A DNA stretch of 64,000 bases from Strigamia acuminata (taxonomy: Eukaryota > Arthropoda > Chilopoda > Geophilomorpha > Linotaeniidae): the NCBI GenBank assembly GCA_949358305.1, contig OX442314.1:620001-684000 (forward strand), read 5' to 3'. The first letter of the stretch is position 1, and each line of letters begins with the position of its first letter. The notes beneath the pieces are model-generated. The model ran no database searches. It was not told the origin of the DNA and saw nothing but the letters and a program-made list of their open reading frames with translations. The translations under genes were made by a program, and so were the position numbers. This document shows, piece by piece, positions 22,295-34,712 of the stretch.

Positions 22295-22302
22295 TATATA
22301 AA
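22295..22302 (+). promoter_or_regulatory. TATA box upstream of cysteine-rich ORF
   Basis: TATATAAA placed about 90 bases above the ATG at 22,385, giving a start near 22,328. A GTGCGCGC stretch at 22,139-22,147 (minus) matches the metal-response core TGCRCNC; such a short match may be chance. Confidence 0.45.
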
Positions 22303-22384
22303 GGAGTCTTGTAACTGAGAATTGATTATTCATTGAATATTCTTCACAGCCAACTTCTCTTATCTTCATTTTATTACAATTACA

Positions 22385-22531
22385 ATGAATTCGGGGACCA
22401 AATGTGCACAATGCAAGTGCGCACCGAAATCAATTGAGCACCTCAATTGTGCCCGTTGCAAATGCGCTGTCTCATGTGCGCACAATGCAAATGTGCACGT
22501 CCTAAATGTGCTCGTCTTAAATGCGCACTGA
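22385..22531 (+). CDS. Short cysteine-rich ORF, possible metallothionein-like, frame-broken
   Basis: Reads MNSGTKCAQCKCAPKSIEHL then NCARCKCAVSC before losing cysteines; 48 codons. In the next frame the cysteine pattern resumes without a gap (CAQCKCARPKCARLKCALIK, stop at about 22,558), so a one-base change near 22,472 separates two halves of one Cys-rich reading of about 58 residues. CXC/CXXC clusters with Lys resemble metallothioneins. A TATA box lies upstream and AATAAA runs lie about 30 bases downstream. Alternatively the whole stretch is a degenerate DNA repeat of AATGTGCACAATGCAAATGCGC type that happens to encode Cys. I cannot decide between a sequencing error, a pseudogene and a repeat. 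Confidence 0.35.
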   Translation: MNSGTKCAQCKCAPKSIEHLNCARCKCAVSCAHNANVHVLNVLVLNAH

Positions 22532-22794
22532 TTAAAATTAAATAAAATAAAAAAAAGTAAATTAAATAACATTAAGTAATAATAATAATAAAATGGGTTT
22601 CAAATGCGCACATGAGTAAATCCGTTATTTCTTTATTAATGTCCTTTATTTTAATTATAAGAAGAGTCTGTTAAGGTACGCCCCTAATGCATGCATCGTT
22701 CTGCAAGCAAAAGTGACTTCTTGTAGCCTGGGTGTCCAGACCTCACATCTCCAGTGCAAAACTCACTGTCCACGAGTAATCGACCTATGACAAG

Positions 22795-23020
22795 GCCACT
22801 ACAAAGTTAGCCGGCAATGTGTGTTTGCCCAATGTGTTTGGCAGAGAGGAGTGCCATGATTCCAAGCTGTTGTTAGTGCGGTGTGGCAGCTCAAACACAC
22901 TAAAACGGGTGGCAGTCACTTCCAGCAGCGGCTGATTACGGAAGTAACTAAAGAAGTCTGTCATCAGTTCTGCAACATGTACTGCCCGACCAGCTGCGTT
23001 CCAGTAGCACGGCTGTTAGC
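22795..23020 (-). pseudogene. MULE-type transposase C-terminal remnant (probable)
   Basis: Minus strand reads YWNAAGRAVHVAELMTDFF, then FSVFELPHRTNNSLESWH and SLPNTLGKHTLPANF before a stop at 22,795. The R-TNN-x-ES/EW-H pattern is typical of MULE/FLYWCH-associated transposases. The neighbouring reading 23,021-23,203 (MCRKSVPKLPDLNSF onward) may be another part in a shifted frame. Clearly decayed. Confidence 0.4.
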
Positions 23021-23457
23021 CTAGACTTGTGCACACAACTCCTTGTTTATAAAAAAGACTGACACAGAGCCATCTTCTCCAATCAATGTGCCGTCGTAGA
23101 TATACGATAATCGATCGTCAGGGTTTGGCATAACACGTTGCGTTTCCATTATCTGATAAAACGAATTCAGATCCGGCAACTTTGGAACAGACTTCCTGCA
23201 CATCTGACTCAGTAATGACTTAAAGTTCTTGTACGGGCGCTGGTAACCTACATCAGGTGACTAGTTTGTGTGTAAAGAGTCTGGTATTCATTTCTAAGGC
23301 AGTTGTTCCATGCTGATGCAGAGAAGTAACCTCAAACTCTGCAGTAGTAAGGTTTAGCCGGCCTCTACAATGGCATACTCGAACAATACACCGCATCAGC
23401 ATGATGTTGTCAACTAAACCTCATGGTTTATCTTCTCGGTAAATAAACTTCCTCTGG

Positions 23458-24069
23458 CAGGGCCATCTTTACCATTGGGCTAACTGGGCTGCAGCCCAGG
23501 GGCGCCGGGCAGAGAAGGGCGCCGGGCAGAGAGGGGTGCCGAGCAGAGAAGCGCGCCGGGCAGAGAGGGATGCCGAGCAGAGAAGCGCGCCGAGCAGAGA
23601 CGGGTGCCGGGCAGAGAGGGGTGCCGGGCAAGAAGGATGCCAGGCGCCTCCTACAAATAATTTTCATGAGTGTTCAAATATAAACTGAACTTGTAGACCC
23701 GTTCCAACACATTGTTGATAGTGAATATAACACATGGGCGCACTCCTAAAGGTGCATTTGTAGGTCCAAAAGTGCATTTGTAGGTCCAAAAATGCATTTG
23801 TAGGTCCAAAAATGCATTTGTAGGTCAAAAAATGTATTTTTTTGGTTCAAATCTATTTTTCACAAAAAGTCTTACCAGTACTTCTTGTGTAGGAGGATGA
23901 GAGTGGGGCACCAGCATACCAAAAAAACACAAGTGCACTAGAAGTATATCCTAAGAACAGGCCTGTAAAATTGTGAATATAAAAATGATTTTTTTTTAAT
24001 TATGACAAAGGACAAGGGGCGCCTGATTTTTTTAAGCCCAGGGCGCTGAAAAGTGTTAAGACGGCCCTG
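23458..24069. mobile_element. 612-bp hAT-type element carrying two minisatellites
   Basis: Ends CAGGGCCATCTTTACC and, inverted, CAGGGCCGTCTTAACAC with CCCAGGGCGC just inside; flanks TCCTCTGG (23450-23457) and TTCTCTGG (24070-24077) are an 8-base duplication with one mismatch. Inside are a roughly 20-bp GC-rich array (about 23,500-23,640, unit GCGCCGGGCAGAGAAGGG) and four 19-20-bp units of AGGTCCAAAAATGCATTTGT (23,750-23,830). No transposase. Confidence 0.85.
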
Positions 24070-24280
24070 TTCTCTGGTCATACCGCTGACGGTTCTCACC
24101 AAGCAATGCATGCGAAGGAAGTTTGGTCAACGTTAAAACCATGGCTATAAGTCAGTCAGTGAATCTGCCAAATATGATAAGAAATAATAGTTTCCCCCTT
24201 ATATATTCCAGCCAAAGTGGTACGTTTTTACAACGTTTTCTGCATATACACACATATGTTTCTTCTCCTTCTGCTTTTCT

Positions 24281-24882
24281 AGCTAGATAAATCTAGCTTT
24301 ACTGCTTGTCCAGCTAGATGAATCTAGCTTTTCCTCGTCGCGTGCGACAAGCTCGCACAGGCTGTAATCCCACTACGACTCGAGGCCGTAGCAAGAAATA
24401 TCCCGCGACAACTATTGTTTTGTCGCAAGAAAGCGCTCTCTCCACAGGCCGGTGCTCTGTGGCAAGAAATATCGCGTGTCAAACGTCCTTTGACACAAGA
24501 AGTGAGTCCAAAGTTATGTAAAAAATCCACAAACTGTACATTGAGTTTCAGTGTTTCAAGTAAAGTTCCAGTGGTGTGTTTCATACAAGGTTTCAAATTA
24601 GACTGACTTGTGAGGAAAAATCACATTTTTCCTCCTTGAATTTCCTGGTTGGCAGGAAGCATTTCCTGCCACCCATATGCAGTGTCTTGGTTGCCCTGGC
24701 AACTCCAATTTTGCTTGTTCTTTATTTTTTATAGCACATAAAAAATAACTCACATTTCCAGAATTATTTCTGTTATCAAAATAAAACTAAAACAAATCAA
24801 AACAGAACCAATTCTGTCAGGGGAAAATATAACTTTTATTATCAACCCTTTCTGGTGACCACCAAGGTCACCACAATGTGGT
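24281..24882 (-). repeat. Hairpin-chain repeat, copy B
   Basis: Fifteen inverted repeats: 24281-24298, 24312-24329, 24342-24358, 24373-24391, 24405-24426, 24442-24462, 24476-24496, 24612-24634, 24651-24670, 24690-24703, 24722-24748, 24759-24772, 24802-24817, 24854-24872 and 24870-24882. Seven at the low-coordinate end are spaced every 30-36 bases. On the minus strand the linkers read GCGATATTTCTTG, GGGATATTTCTTG, TGGGATTACAGCC. Shared points with copy A include GTTGCCAGGGCAAC and CAGGAAATGC...TCCTG. Confidence 0.75.
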
Positions 24883-24890
24883 CTAACCCC

Positions 24891-25114
24891 GAATTCAGTT
24901 ACTTCCAATGATATCATTCCGATATTTATTTTAAAAAAAGATATTTATTACAATAAAATAAAATATTCCAAAAATAAAATAAAACATTTCAAAAAATAAA
25001 ATAAATATTCCAGAAAATAAAATGTTTTATTTAAAAAAAAAATTAAATTTTATCCTTTGAGAGATTCTTTTTTAAATCTGTAAATTTGTACAGTGTGAAG
25101 ATACCGCAAACTAA
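24891..25114. repeat. AT-rich tandem repeat
   Basis: Several copies of a roughly 22-30-base AAATAAAATATTCCAAAA motif between about 24,945 and 25,035. No gene seen. Confidence 0.55.
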
Positions 25115-25399
25115 TTGAATTCGGAGGTCACGACCTGGTGTAAATCCTGCAAAGTCTGTCAACGGTTTAAATTTCCCAACTTAAATCCTACAGGCTTGCT
25201 GCATCCGGTCAAGGCAGCAAAGTTTGGGAAGAGACTGTACGCGGATCATGTGGGTCGTTTTGTGTCTTCAGCGGAGGGGTTCCTCTACATCATCATAGTC
25301 CTGGAGTCCCTTTCAGGAATGGTTGATTTGATCCCGGTTAAAGATGTTACTGCGAGCACAATGCTGGGTGCCTTCAGACGGGCTGTTTGCATATCGTAT
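25115..25399 (+). pseudogene. LTR-retrotransposon integrase remnant (copy 2)
   Basis: Reads WCKSCKVCQRFKFPNLNP, KRLYADHVGRFVSSAEGF, LYIIIVLESLSGMVDLIP and VKDVTASTMLGAFRRAV: the last zinc-finger cysteines, the first catalytic aspartate (ADHVGRF) and the beta strands of an rve integrase core. The reading then runs into ATATCGT repeats at about 25,390. It is the fuller version of the remnant at 9,283. Confidence 0.75.
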
Positions 25400-26357
25400 A
25401 TCGTATATCGTAGCCAATTATAAGAGATGCTAGGAAATAAGTTCCTCTTTGCAACAAACATGTCTTGGTATACTTTGTAAACTGATATAACGTTGTCCTA
25501 TTTCCTAATTGGCTGAGCCGTATTACGCCTAACTGTGGACTGTGCTCTACTTTGTGGAAAAGTAGTTCTGTTTTTTTTTTCAATGAATTTCAGTGTAAAA
25601 ATTGATTAGAATGATGGATTTTATTTATATGGTAATAAAATATTTATTTTATTTGCTAAAATAAGTTTTTTTTCCTTTTAATCAATCAAACGGTTTGTTG
25701 GTTTCTTTTGGCAGGTAATCAAAGGTTTAGTTATTTATTGGTTGTTTTGCCTAGTTAGATTACAATTCTGGTGTTATGGGCTACTTATTTGTGCCATTAC
25801 ACCAGTGATACGGCTGGAATTAGGGCAACGTTATGTAGGTTCTGAGTATAGAGTGCTCTAACGTAATCGGAGGCCTGTTTTCTTTTTCCTTTCCTCTCCC
25901 AATCTTTTTTTTATTTTATTTTATCGAATTGAACTCCTCAGGATCTATATTTCCTATAGGAACACGTTCACGGCGAATTTATATTGGCCGACTGAGGTTG
26001 GTTTGTTGCGGCCAACAGATTCAAACTCCGTCCAAATAAAAATTTTTAAAAAATCTTAATTTCCATAATAAAAAATGTTTCATTCTTTTAGTATATGCAA
26101 TTACAACTATTTTTTATTTGCAAAGATTTTTTTATTAGGAATTATGGTTCTTTATTTATTTATTTCTTTTTTTCTCTCTCCTTTCGTCTCCCAATCCTTT
26201 TTTTTATTTTATTTTACTTTATCGAATTGAACTCCTCAGGATCTTTATTGTAAGAATATGTCATTCAATAAAACCCACGTTGGACCTGTAAAAACTAAAA
26301 AGATGAAATTATTAAAAGACAAGAAAGATAATCAATTGCTATGCTTCTATAAACTAT

Positions 26358-26363
26358 TTTATT
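26358..26363 (-). terminator. Poly(A) signal of repeat-protein gene, copy 2
   Basis: AATAAA on the minus strand 40 bases below the stop codon, as in copy 1. Confidence 0.65.
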
Positions 26364-26402
26364 TCAGTCTGAGGGATGTACAGATTCTTTAAAACATTGC
26401 AA

Positions 26403-29400
26403 TTAAAATTCTCTGAATCTTTGAGAGGTACTTCTATGAGCTTCGTTACATTTGCAAGTGTCGTAGGCACCTTCCTTCTTGAATTTGTAATACAGTTCGT
26501 GTCCTTGGGAACGATGGTGTCTGCGGGTGTGATGTCGTGGCCGTTCAAAATGTCCAACTTCCAGTCTTCCAGGATGTTTGGCATAATTTCTTTTGGCATT
26601 ATTATAATCTCTTGTTATGCTGTCAAATTGACGTCTGTAATCAGGTCTCCTTCGGTACTCTGGTCTCAAAACAATTTTTGGTTCAAAAACTAGCTCAGGT
26701 CGCAGTCGATACTCGGGTTCATCACTCGGTTCTTCAGTTGGTTCTTCAACATCCGTTTCCTTGTATTCTGGGAACGAATGGACTTTTGTAGCAGCACAAA
26801 GTTTAGCAAAATCCAGTACAGTAGAGCTGGCTTGAATGACAACAGGAATTTCCAGGGTTGTTCCATCTTTTTCCTTGTTTTCTTTGAAAGTCAAATCTCG
26901 ATAAGTAGCAAAGAGAACGAGCAATTGAAGTTCTTCAGGTGTCAGTTGGAAACTTCTTGGCTTGTCATTGTGAATCGTTACTTCCACTTCGTAAGCACCT
27001 TCATCATGCTTTATCACAATGTTAAAAAGCTTGGAAATTCGCACTTTTTTGACGAAATCAAAAAATTCAGGCTTAATGTGAGAGAAAACTGGATGCAAGC
27101 TATCTTTCCTGATAACCATAGTCACAGAATTGTCCTCATCTATATAAAAGTTATACGGGAATTCCGGTCTACTGAACATAGCCACAAACAGCTGAGTAAT
27201 AATAGGTGAAAGATTTTCAATTATCAGCTTATTCGGTCCATTTGAAATTACAAGGTTGATTTCATTATCTGGGTTTCGGGTAATCGAAAGTTCCACATTA
27301 GGACTATGCCGTGCTATCTGTGAAGTCTTCAAGAAGGCTGGATGCACATTTCTAAAAACCAGATTTGGTCTGTGTGCAGTAATTTCTACAGTAGCTTTGC
27401 CATCCCTTTCATTCAAAATTCTTGTGTGTAACTTAGGCTGAGAAAGCAGGATACTTGCTAATTGAACAGTGGTAGGCGACTGATGAGGAAACTTTTTACC
27501 ATTGAGATCAAAGGTGTAAGAATCAGGATTTGTCGAATGCGGCTTTTTCTTATCCAACACAATGGAAAATGTATCCTTGGGAGTTGGTTTGTGCTTGGTC
27601 AGAAAGTTTAATACTTCTGGGCTTACATCGTGTAAAATGTTGTGAGAAACTCTTTTCGGTGCAGTTACAATTAAATGTCCATCTTCGTCAACGGCCGACT
27701 TCAGTGGAAGACTTGGTTCAGTGTACAAGCGGACGAGAAAGTTAAGGAATAAGGGTTTGATATTGTCCTCAGAGAGTGGATTTGAGCGGTCATAAAGGTC
27801 ATCAAACACAACCTTGTAGGTGTTTGGTCTGCTACCTGGTGAAACAATGACAGAGTTGAGTTTTGGGTTTCGGAAGTCCCGAATCAACAATAGATCTTTC
27901 GGAGTAATTGGCACATCAAATGTTGGTACGTCATCTCTGGATGGTCTGACTGTTAACTTTCCATTAGGTTGTGGTTGGACGCGATACTCCGTGGTTGGTG
28001 CATTAACCAATTCCACGATTAATTGAACAATCTTGGGTTCTAGATGTTTAAAATGTTTAATTGGTTTGTTTTGCTCTTGGAATATTACGTCATAGTGGTC
28101 TGGAATCTCAGAACTGGTCACGACCACTTCAAGATTTGGATGAAAGCGATGTTTGTCAACAAATTTAAGCAAATCCTTGGATACATTTGGAACTATTAAC
28201 TCTTTTGGTCGAACTGGAATACTCAGGACATGTCTTCCATCTCTGCCAGTATAAATATGGAATGGAAGTTTTGGTTCAGTGAGTAACTTAGTGGCAAGGT
28301 TAACAATATTAGGAGCGACACGAGGATATGACTCTCTGTCTGGACCATGACCAACTACAACTGTGGGTTGATTTTTTCTGTCACGCTTAATAGTGACATC
28401 TGTGTGCGGATGTCGTTTAATGTGATGGATCAAATCCACATCATCTTTGTTAACTACAGCTGTCGTAGTTTTAGGCAGGTCTTCGGGCACATTACCATAG
28501 ATTTGATTGTCACTTGTTGGCTTCAATTGTATGTTTCTGTGAGGATTTTTATACAATTTTATAACAACCGGCAATACCCTTTTAGGAATATTTGGATAGA
28601 CATGCTCTTTTTTACCATCTTTGACAATGACAGTGAAAGCTCCATCTTTTTGTGGTTTGATATTAAGCTTAACATCCTTTGGAGAATGGAGAAGTTTTAT
28701 CAATTCCAGAACATCCGGAGTTATTTGCACATTATCTTCTTTGACATTTGATTTTGGTACCGTGATGTAAAAGTTACCTTTCGGTGTTGGTTTAACAGTG
28801 AAAGAAACATCTGGATGACTCTTCAAATCTATGATCAAGTCTAACGTCTCTTGGTTGACATGAGGATAAGTCTTTGGCTTCTTATGTGGTTCTTTGGTTT
28901 CAATATCAAAGGTGTGGTCTGGTCCTGGCTTGACGTTGATTTCTGTATCTGGATTTTGTTTAATATCTCTAATGATATCTAGAACATTAGGCTTCACTTC
29001 ATAGCGATGGCTGTTGCTACTTGGTTCAGTTGGAACAAATTCGATTGTGTCATCTTTGCCCGGTTTGATTTCATATTCTACAGTTGGTTCACTGTATAAT
29101 TTGGTGATAACTGGAATCAATTCGGGACTAATATGCTTGTACTCTTTTTCTGGTTTTTTACCATTTTGTACAACAACGGTAAAAGTTCCTGGTTTATCTG
29201 GTTTGAATGAAACTTTCGGTTGTGGTTTTTGTTTGATGTTCTTTATTAAATCGATGATCTCTGGAGTTAGTTTTGTATGAACAGGTTGCGATTGGTGTTT
29301 TGGTACGACCAATTGAATCTTTCCACGCTTGTCTGACTTTACTCTGAATTGTACGTGTGGAGTTGTTTTCAGCTTGCTGATCAAATTCAAGACATTTGGA

Positions 29401-32400
29401 TGCACATGCTTCAAGGTGTGAGGTTTGCTTCCATCTTTCGGTTTGATTGTTACTGTAAAAGTACCTTCATTGTCTGGCTTAATTTCAATCTCAGTATCTG
29501 GTTGATGTCTTACAATTTCCAAAGGTTTCAGATAATCGATATTTATATCAATATTTTCAACATCTGGTTTTTTCTTATTTGGAACATTAATGTTTACCTT
29601 CTTCGGATCATCTGAAGGGGTAATTTCAAAAGGCAAATCCTTTTGATTCCTAATAGTAATTAACTTATTCAGTAATTCAGGAGTAATATCTGGATAGGTT
29701 TTGGTATCTTGACCATCACTGACAGTAATTTTGAAATTTGGACCGTCTGGAGCAATGGAAATGGATAATTGAGGAGCTGATTTGATTGTCTGGACAAGTG
29801 CCAATTGATTCTTTGGTATTGAAATAATGGGATCGTTTGAAGTCTTTCCAGGTGAAATAACATGAATAACATCCTTGGGCTTATGTTCTTTTCTGTGTGG
29901 TTCTTTATGTCCAGGTTTTTCATGGTGTGGTTCTTTATGTCCAGGTTTTTCATGGTGTGGTTCTTTATGTCCAGGTTTTTCATGGTGTGGTTCTTTATGT
30001 CCAGGTTTTTCATGGTGTGGTTCTTTATGTCCAGGTTTTTCATGGTGTGGTTCTTTATGTCCAGGTTTTTCATGATGCGGTTCTTTGTGTCCAGGTTTTT
30101 CATGGTGTGGTTCTTTATGTCCAGATTTTTCATGATGCGGTTCTTTATGTCCAGGTTTTTCATGATGCGGTTCTTTATGTCCGGGTTTTTCATAGTGTGG
30201 TTCTTTTTGTCCAGGTTTTTCTTTAACAATGTGAATCGGCAATTTTGGATTTTTGGTTACTTTTATCAGAAACTTGATAGCTTCAGGGGATTGGTCTTTC
30301 AACTTCTTTGGTTTTCCATTAATGAAGACAATAATGTTAGATTTTCCATTTTTAGAAGGTTCCACTTTGTACTTGATGTTTGACTTTGGATTCTTTTTTA
30401 TCTCTTCGATCAAATCAGTGAACTCAAGGTCTACTGTTATCGGTGTGTTTGTTTCATCGTCCGTCACAACAAAAGTTGGTTCCTCATGTTTAGGTTCTTC
30501 TTTGACAATGTGAATCGGCAACTTTGGATTTTTTGTTACTTTTATCAGAAACTTGATAGCTTCAGGGGTTTGGTCTTTCAAAATCTTCGGTTTTCCATTA
30601 ATGTAGACAATAATATTAGATTTTCCGTTTTTAGAAGGTTCCACCTTATACTTGATGTTTGACTTTGGATTCTTTTTTATCTCTTCGATCAAATCAGTGA
30701 ACTCAAGGTCTACTGTTATCGGTGTGTTTGTTTCATCGTCCGTCACAACAAAAGTTGGTTCCTCATGTTTAGGTTCTTCTTTGACAATGTGAATAGGCAA
30801 ATTTGGATTTTTTGTTACTTTGATCAGAAAGTTGATAGCTTCAGGGGATTGGTCTTTCAACTTATTTGGTTTTCCATTAATGTAGACAATAATGTTGGAT
30901 TTTCCGTTTTTAGAAGGTTCCACCTTGTACTTGATGTTTGACTTTGGATTCTTCTTTATCTCTTCGATCAAATCAGTGAACTCAACGTCGACTTCAATCA
31001 ATGAGTTTGTTTCTTCATCCGCCACAATAAAAGTAGTTTGATCTTGTTCTGGTTTAGGTTTTTCTTTGGTGACATGAATTGGTAGTTTTGGATTTTTTGT
31101 TACTTTCATCAGAAACTTTACAGCTTCAGGAGATTGGTCTTTCAACTCTTTTGGTTTTCCATCGATGAAGACAATAACATTGAATTTTCCATTTTTGGAA
31201 GGTTCAACCTTGAACTTGAAGTTTGATGTCGGATTCTTCTTGATTTCTTCAATCAAATCAGTGAACTCGACGTCTACTTGGATTGGTGTTTGTGTTTCTT
31301 CGTCCGACAGAATAAAAGTTGTTTGGCCATTATGCTTGACTGTTTTTGGAGTCCTAAGCGATTGAAGCAATTGAACAATAATGTTTAAGAATTTAGCTGG
31401 TAATGGATATTTTTTTGTTTTGCCATTGTGAGTGATGACAAGCTCCAAACCATTTTTCCCAGAGCCAATTCTCAAGTTGTATGATGGATCACTCTTAGCC
31501 TTGGTTATTAATTCTAAAAATTTATCAGAATCAATGGTACCAATGTTGAGGTCCTCAGGTTGCTCTTCAAGTGTAATCGTAAATTGTCCAGTAGCTGATG
31601 CTGGTGAAAGCTTAAATTGCAAATCAGGATTCTTAATAAGTTTAATAAAAACAAAAAGCAAATTTGGATCAATGTGCTTGTATGTTTTAGATCCTTTCGT
31701 CCCTTCATGGATGGTCAACTCATATTTGCCATCGGTTCCTGGTTGAATTTGAATTCTATTTTCTGGATGTTCTCGTACTTGTTTCAGCAATGTCAAAAAC
31801 AGTGGTTTTACTGTAAATGTTGTTTGCGCTGCACTATTGTCAGGAATAAACAAATAAGATTTATCTCCTGATTTGCCTAAAATTTCATATGGCAATGAGG
31901 GATTCTTAACCAATCGAATAAAAGCATCACCAATTTTAGCTGGCACATCAGAATAGATTTTCTTTTTCCCATTTGAGTCGTCAGTCACAGTTATTGTGTA
32001 CGTATCACCTGATGTTGCTATTTGAATTGAATAGCCTCCTTTCCTAATCTTTTTTACGACCTCTAAGAATTCGGGCTTCACTGTAATAATATTTGATGGT
32101 TTTGGCGGTTCAGGAGATACAGCAATTTTTACGTTGGAACCCTCTTTTCCTACTTCCTGGATTTGCAAAGTTGGATTCTTGAGTAATTTTACAAACAAGG
32201 ATAAAATGTCTCTAGGTATTTTGTTGTAGGTTTTTGTTCCTTTGTCAGTCGTTAAGGTTACCGTCAACAAGCCATCGTCTTCTGGCTGATATTTGATTTT
32301 AACCGCTTTAGTTGATTTCCGGACTTGCCTGATCAGTTCAACGAATTGTGGTTTAACGATGTAGTACTCAATCCCTTTTCCAATTGTCCCCGTATTGAGG

Positions 32401-33670
32401 TCGTCAGGTTGATCCACAACAGTCACAGTAAATTCTCCATTAGCAGCTGGTGAGACTTTATATTGCAAATTAGGATTCTTAATGAGTTCGACAAAAGAGA
32501 AAAGTAGGTTTGGGTCTATGTGCTTGTAGGTTTTGGACTGTTTCTTTCCATCTTGAACGGTCAACTCATATTTACCATCGGTTCCGGGTTGAATACTTAT
32601 GTGATTGCTCGGATGATTTCGTACCTGTTTTAGCAATGTCAAAAACAGCGATTTAACTGTTATTGTTGTTTTCTTTCCACTGAAGTTGGGAATAAACAAT
32701 ACATCTTCGTCTCCTGATTTGCCTATAACTTGGTACTGCAATGAAGGATCTTTGAGCAATCGAATAAAAGCTTCGCCAGTATTTGCCGGTAGATCAGCAT
32801 ATGTTTCCTTTTTCCCGCTTGACTTATTAGTCACAGTTATTGTGTACTTGTTGCCTTTTGTTGATATTTGAATTGAATAACCTCCTTTTCTTATTCTATT
32901 GACTGCATCTAAAAGTTGGGGTTTTATTTTAAAAATATTTGTTGGTTTTGGTGGTTCAGGAGAAACAGCAATTTTTACTTTTGACCCAACTTTTCCGACT
33001 TCTTTGATTTGCAATCTTGGATTTTTAAGTAATTTGGCAAACAAGTCAAACGTGGCTTTTGATATTTTGTCATATGTTTTTGTTCCTTTGTCAGTGGTTA
33101 CTATCAGTTTGTAGAGGCCATCTTGATGTCTTTGAGCTTGGACCTTAACGGCTTTAGTTGAGGCTCTAACTTCTTGAATCAGTTGAACAAATTGCAGATC
33201 AACAGTGAAATATTCAACACTTTGACTGGAAGATGATCTACTAGAAGTTCCACCAGAAGATGATCCACCAGAAGATGATTCACTCGAAGATGATCCACTG
33301 GAAGAAGATCCACTCCAAGACGTTCCACCAGAAGACGTACCACCAGAAGACGATGAAGTGGAATATGTTCGACTATGAGTTGTGGTTGCTGAAGGAATTC
33401 GATGTTGTACATGGCCTACTACATGGTGCAAAGCCTTATTTACGTCATTGAAGTGTTTTGGAATCAAGTTGTATGATGATATCAATCCAATAACTGAAAT
33501 AAATGTATGAATCATGATTTATTATTATTTCAAAGTATTTTTCTATTAAGGTTACAGTGACTAGAACGTCAAACAAGAAGTTTTTTCTGTTTCAATCTGA
33601 AATATTTACCTGAAAGCTGCAAAACCACGAACAGCCAAGTATGTCTCTCTCTTCGGAGAAACATCTTCAT
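26403..33670 (-). CDS. Secreted giant tandem-repeat protein, copy 2
   Basis: Exons 33670..33610 and 33493..26403, 2,383 residues, same splice sites, signal peptide and repeat layout as the gene at 11,396-18,663. I count about six amino-acid changes between the two proteins (for example LKVV to LEVV, KPRHKE against KPGHKE, KPGHKE against KSGHKE, GSKPN to GSRPN, RPQG to RSQG) and about a dozen base changes over 7.4 kb. Both genes are open throughout, so both may be expressed. Confidence 0.9.
29895..30222 (-). repeat. 30-bp coding minisatellite (PGHKEPHHEK) in copy 2
   Basis: Same eleven-unit array as in copy 1, with differences only in single bases. Confidence 0.88.
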
Positions 33671-33715
33671 TCGTCTAATGGATTGAAGAGTGAAGTTTCA
33701 ATGTGAGATTGTGAG

Positions 33716-33723
33716 CTTATATA
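33716..33723 (-). promoter_or_regulatory. TATA box of repeat-protein gene, copy 2
   Basis: TATATAAG on the minus strand at the same distance from the start codon as in copy 1. Confidence 0.7.
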
Positions 33724-33779
33724 GTGATCAAAGAAAAAACAATCAACTGAACATCTGTAGCTAATTGCCTCACATAATA

Positions 33780-34704
33780 GAATTTAGCTATTATTGCCTA
33801 TATACTATCAAATGAAAAACACTTCTAAGCAATTCTTAACACCTGCACTCTTTACTGAATGTAATTAGAAGACTTTTAATGTTGAAAACAATTGTTATTA
33901 GTTTTTGTTTTTCATTCCTAGTGCAGGTTTAATTGAAGTGTACCTTTTACCAAGCCGTCAACTGAAGCAAAAACCTTTAACGTGAATAATAATTGTGTGA
34001 TAAATATTTATCAGCCTGATTTTTATAAGCTATTACTGGGCTGCATTGTCTATATTTGAAAACTTGCTTTTTATTATACTGTACTAATTGTAAAAAAACA
34101 AAATGGCAGTTCTTTGCTGTGTGAATGAGATGAAAGAGATCCTCGATTAAAAACCAACAATCAATCCAACATCACAACCGACTTTTATTTGGTTTTGCAT
34201 TAACTCCTGTTTAAAAATTTCTCTGAAATTTCTGTCTAATTCTTGCTGCGATCATATTAACCGCACACCATCTAGGAGGTGGAAATTGTGTTCACAATCA
34301 CGATAACATTTACAGTTGCAACGAGCATCGATACATCCGAATTAGATTTTGGATTGTATGACATGTTTAGCCAAGATTGAGTTGTCTAAAAACAAGAGAA
34401 GTTCCTGGAAACTTCAAACAAGCATGAGAACCAACTGTTTGTAGTATTTAAACACTACCCCACATTTGTATGTGAATAATTCTACTATTCGGGTATTTCA
34501 ATAATCGTAGGCTCATATGTATAGTAGAAGTGCCAAATGTGTGCGCAAAGGGCTGAATAATGAGTTTAAAAGTTAGGAATTAGGTCTGCGCTTAGATTCC
34601 AAACTTCAAATTGACTATGCACAAGAACTATGCAGGTCTTTGACCCCTCTTTAATCACCACACCTAATTTCAGAACGGCACATCTTTAGATAAAGAAGTT
34701 ACAG
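33780..34704. other. Upstream region of copy 2 gene, no gene seen
   Basis: Diverged counterpart of 18,780-19,400, then unique AT-rich sequence. No supported ORF. Confidence 0.45.
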
Positions 34705-34712
34705 TGATTGCC

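Noticed and set aside
23428-23667. 79-codon minus ORF with repeated LPGAPLCPA
   Set aside because: Translation of the GC-rich minisatellite inside a hAT element.
24281-24500. Regular 34-base array considered as a CRISPR-like array
   Set aside because: The conserved parts are the linkers, the variable parts are palindromes, and the genome is animal; no cas genes.
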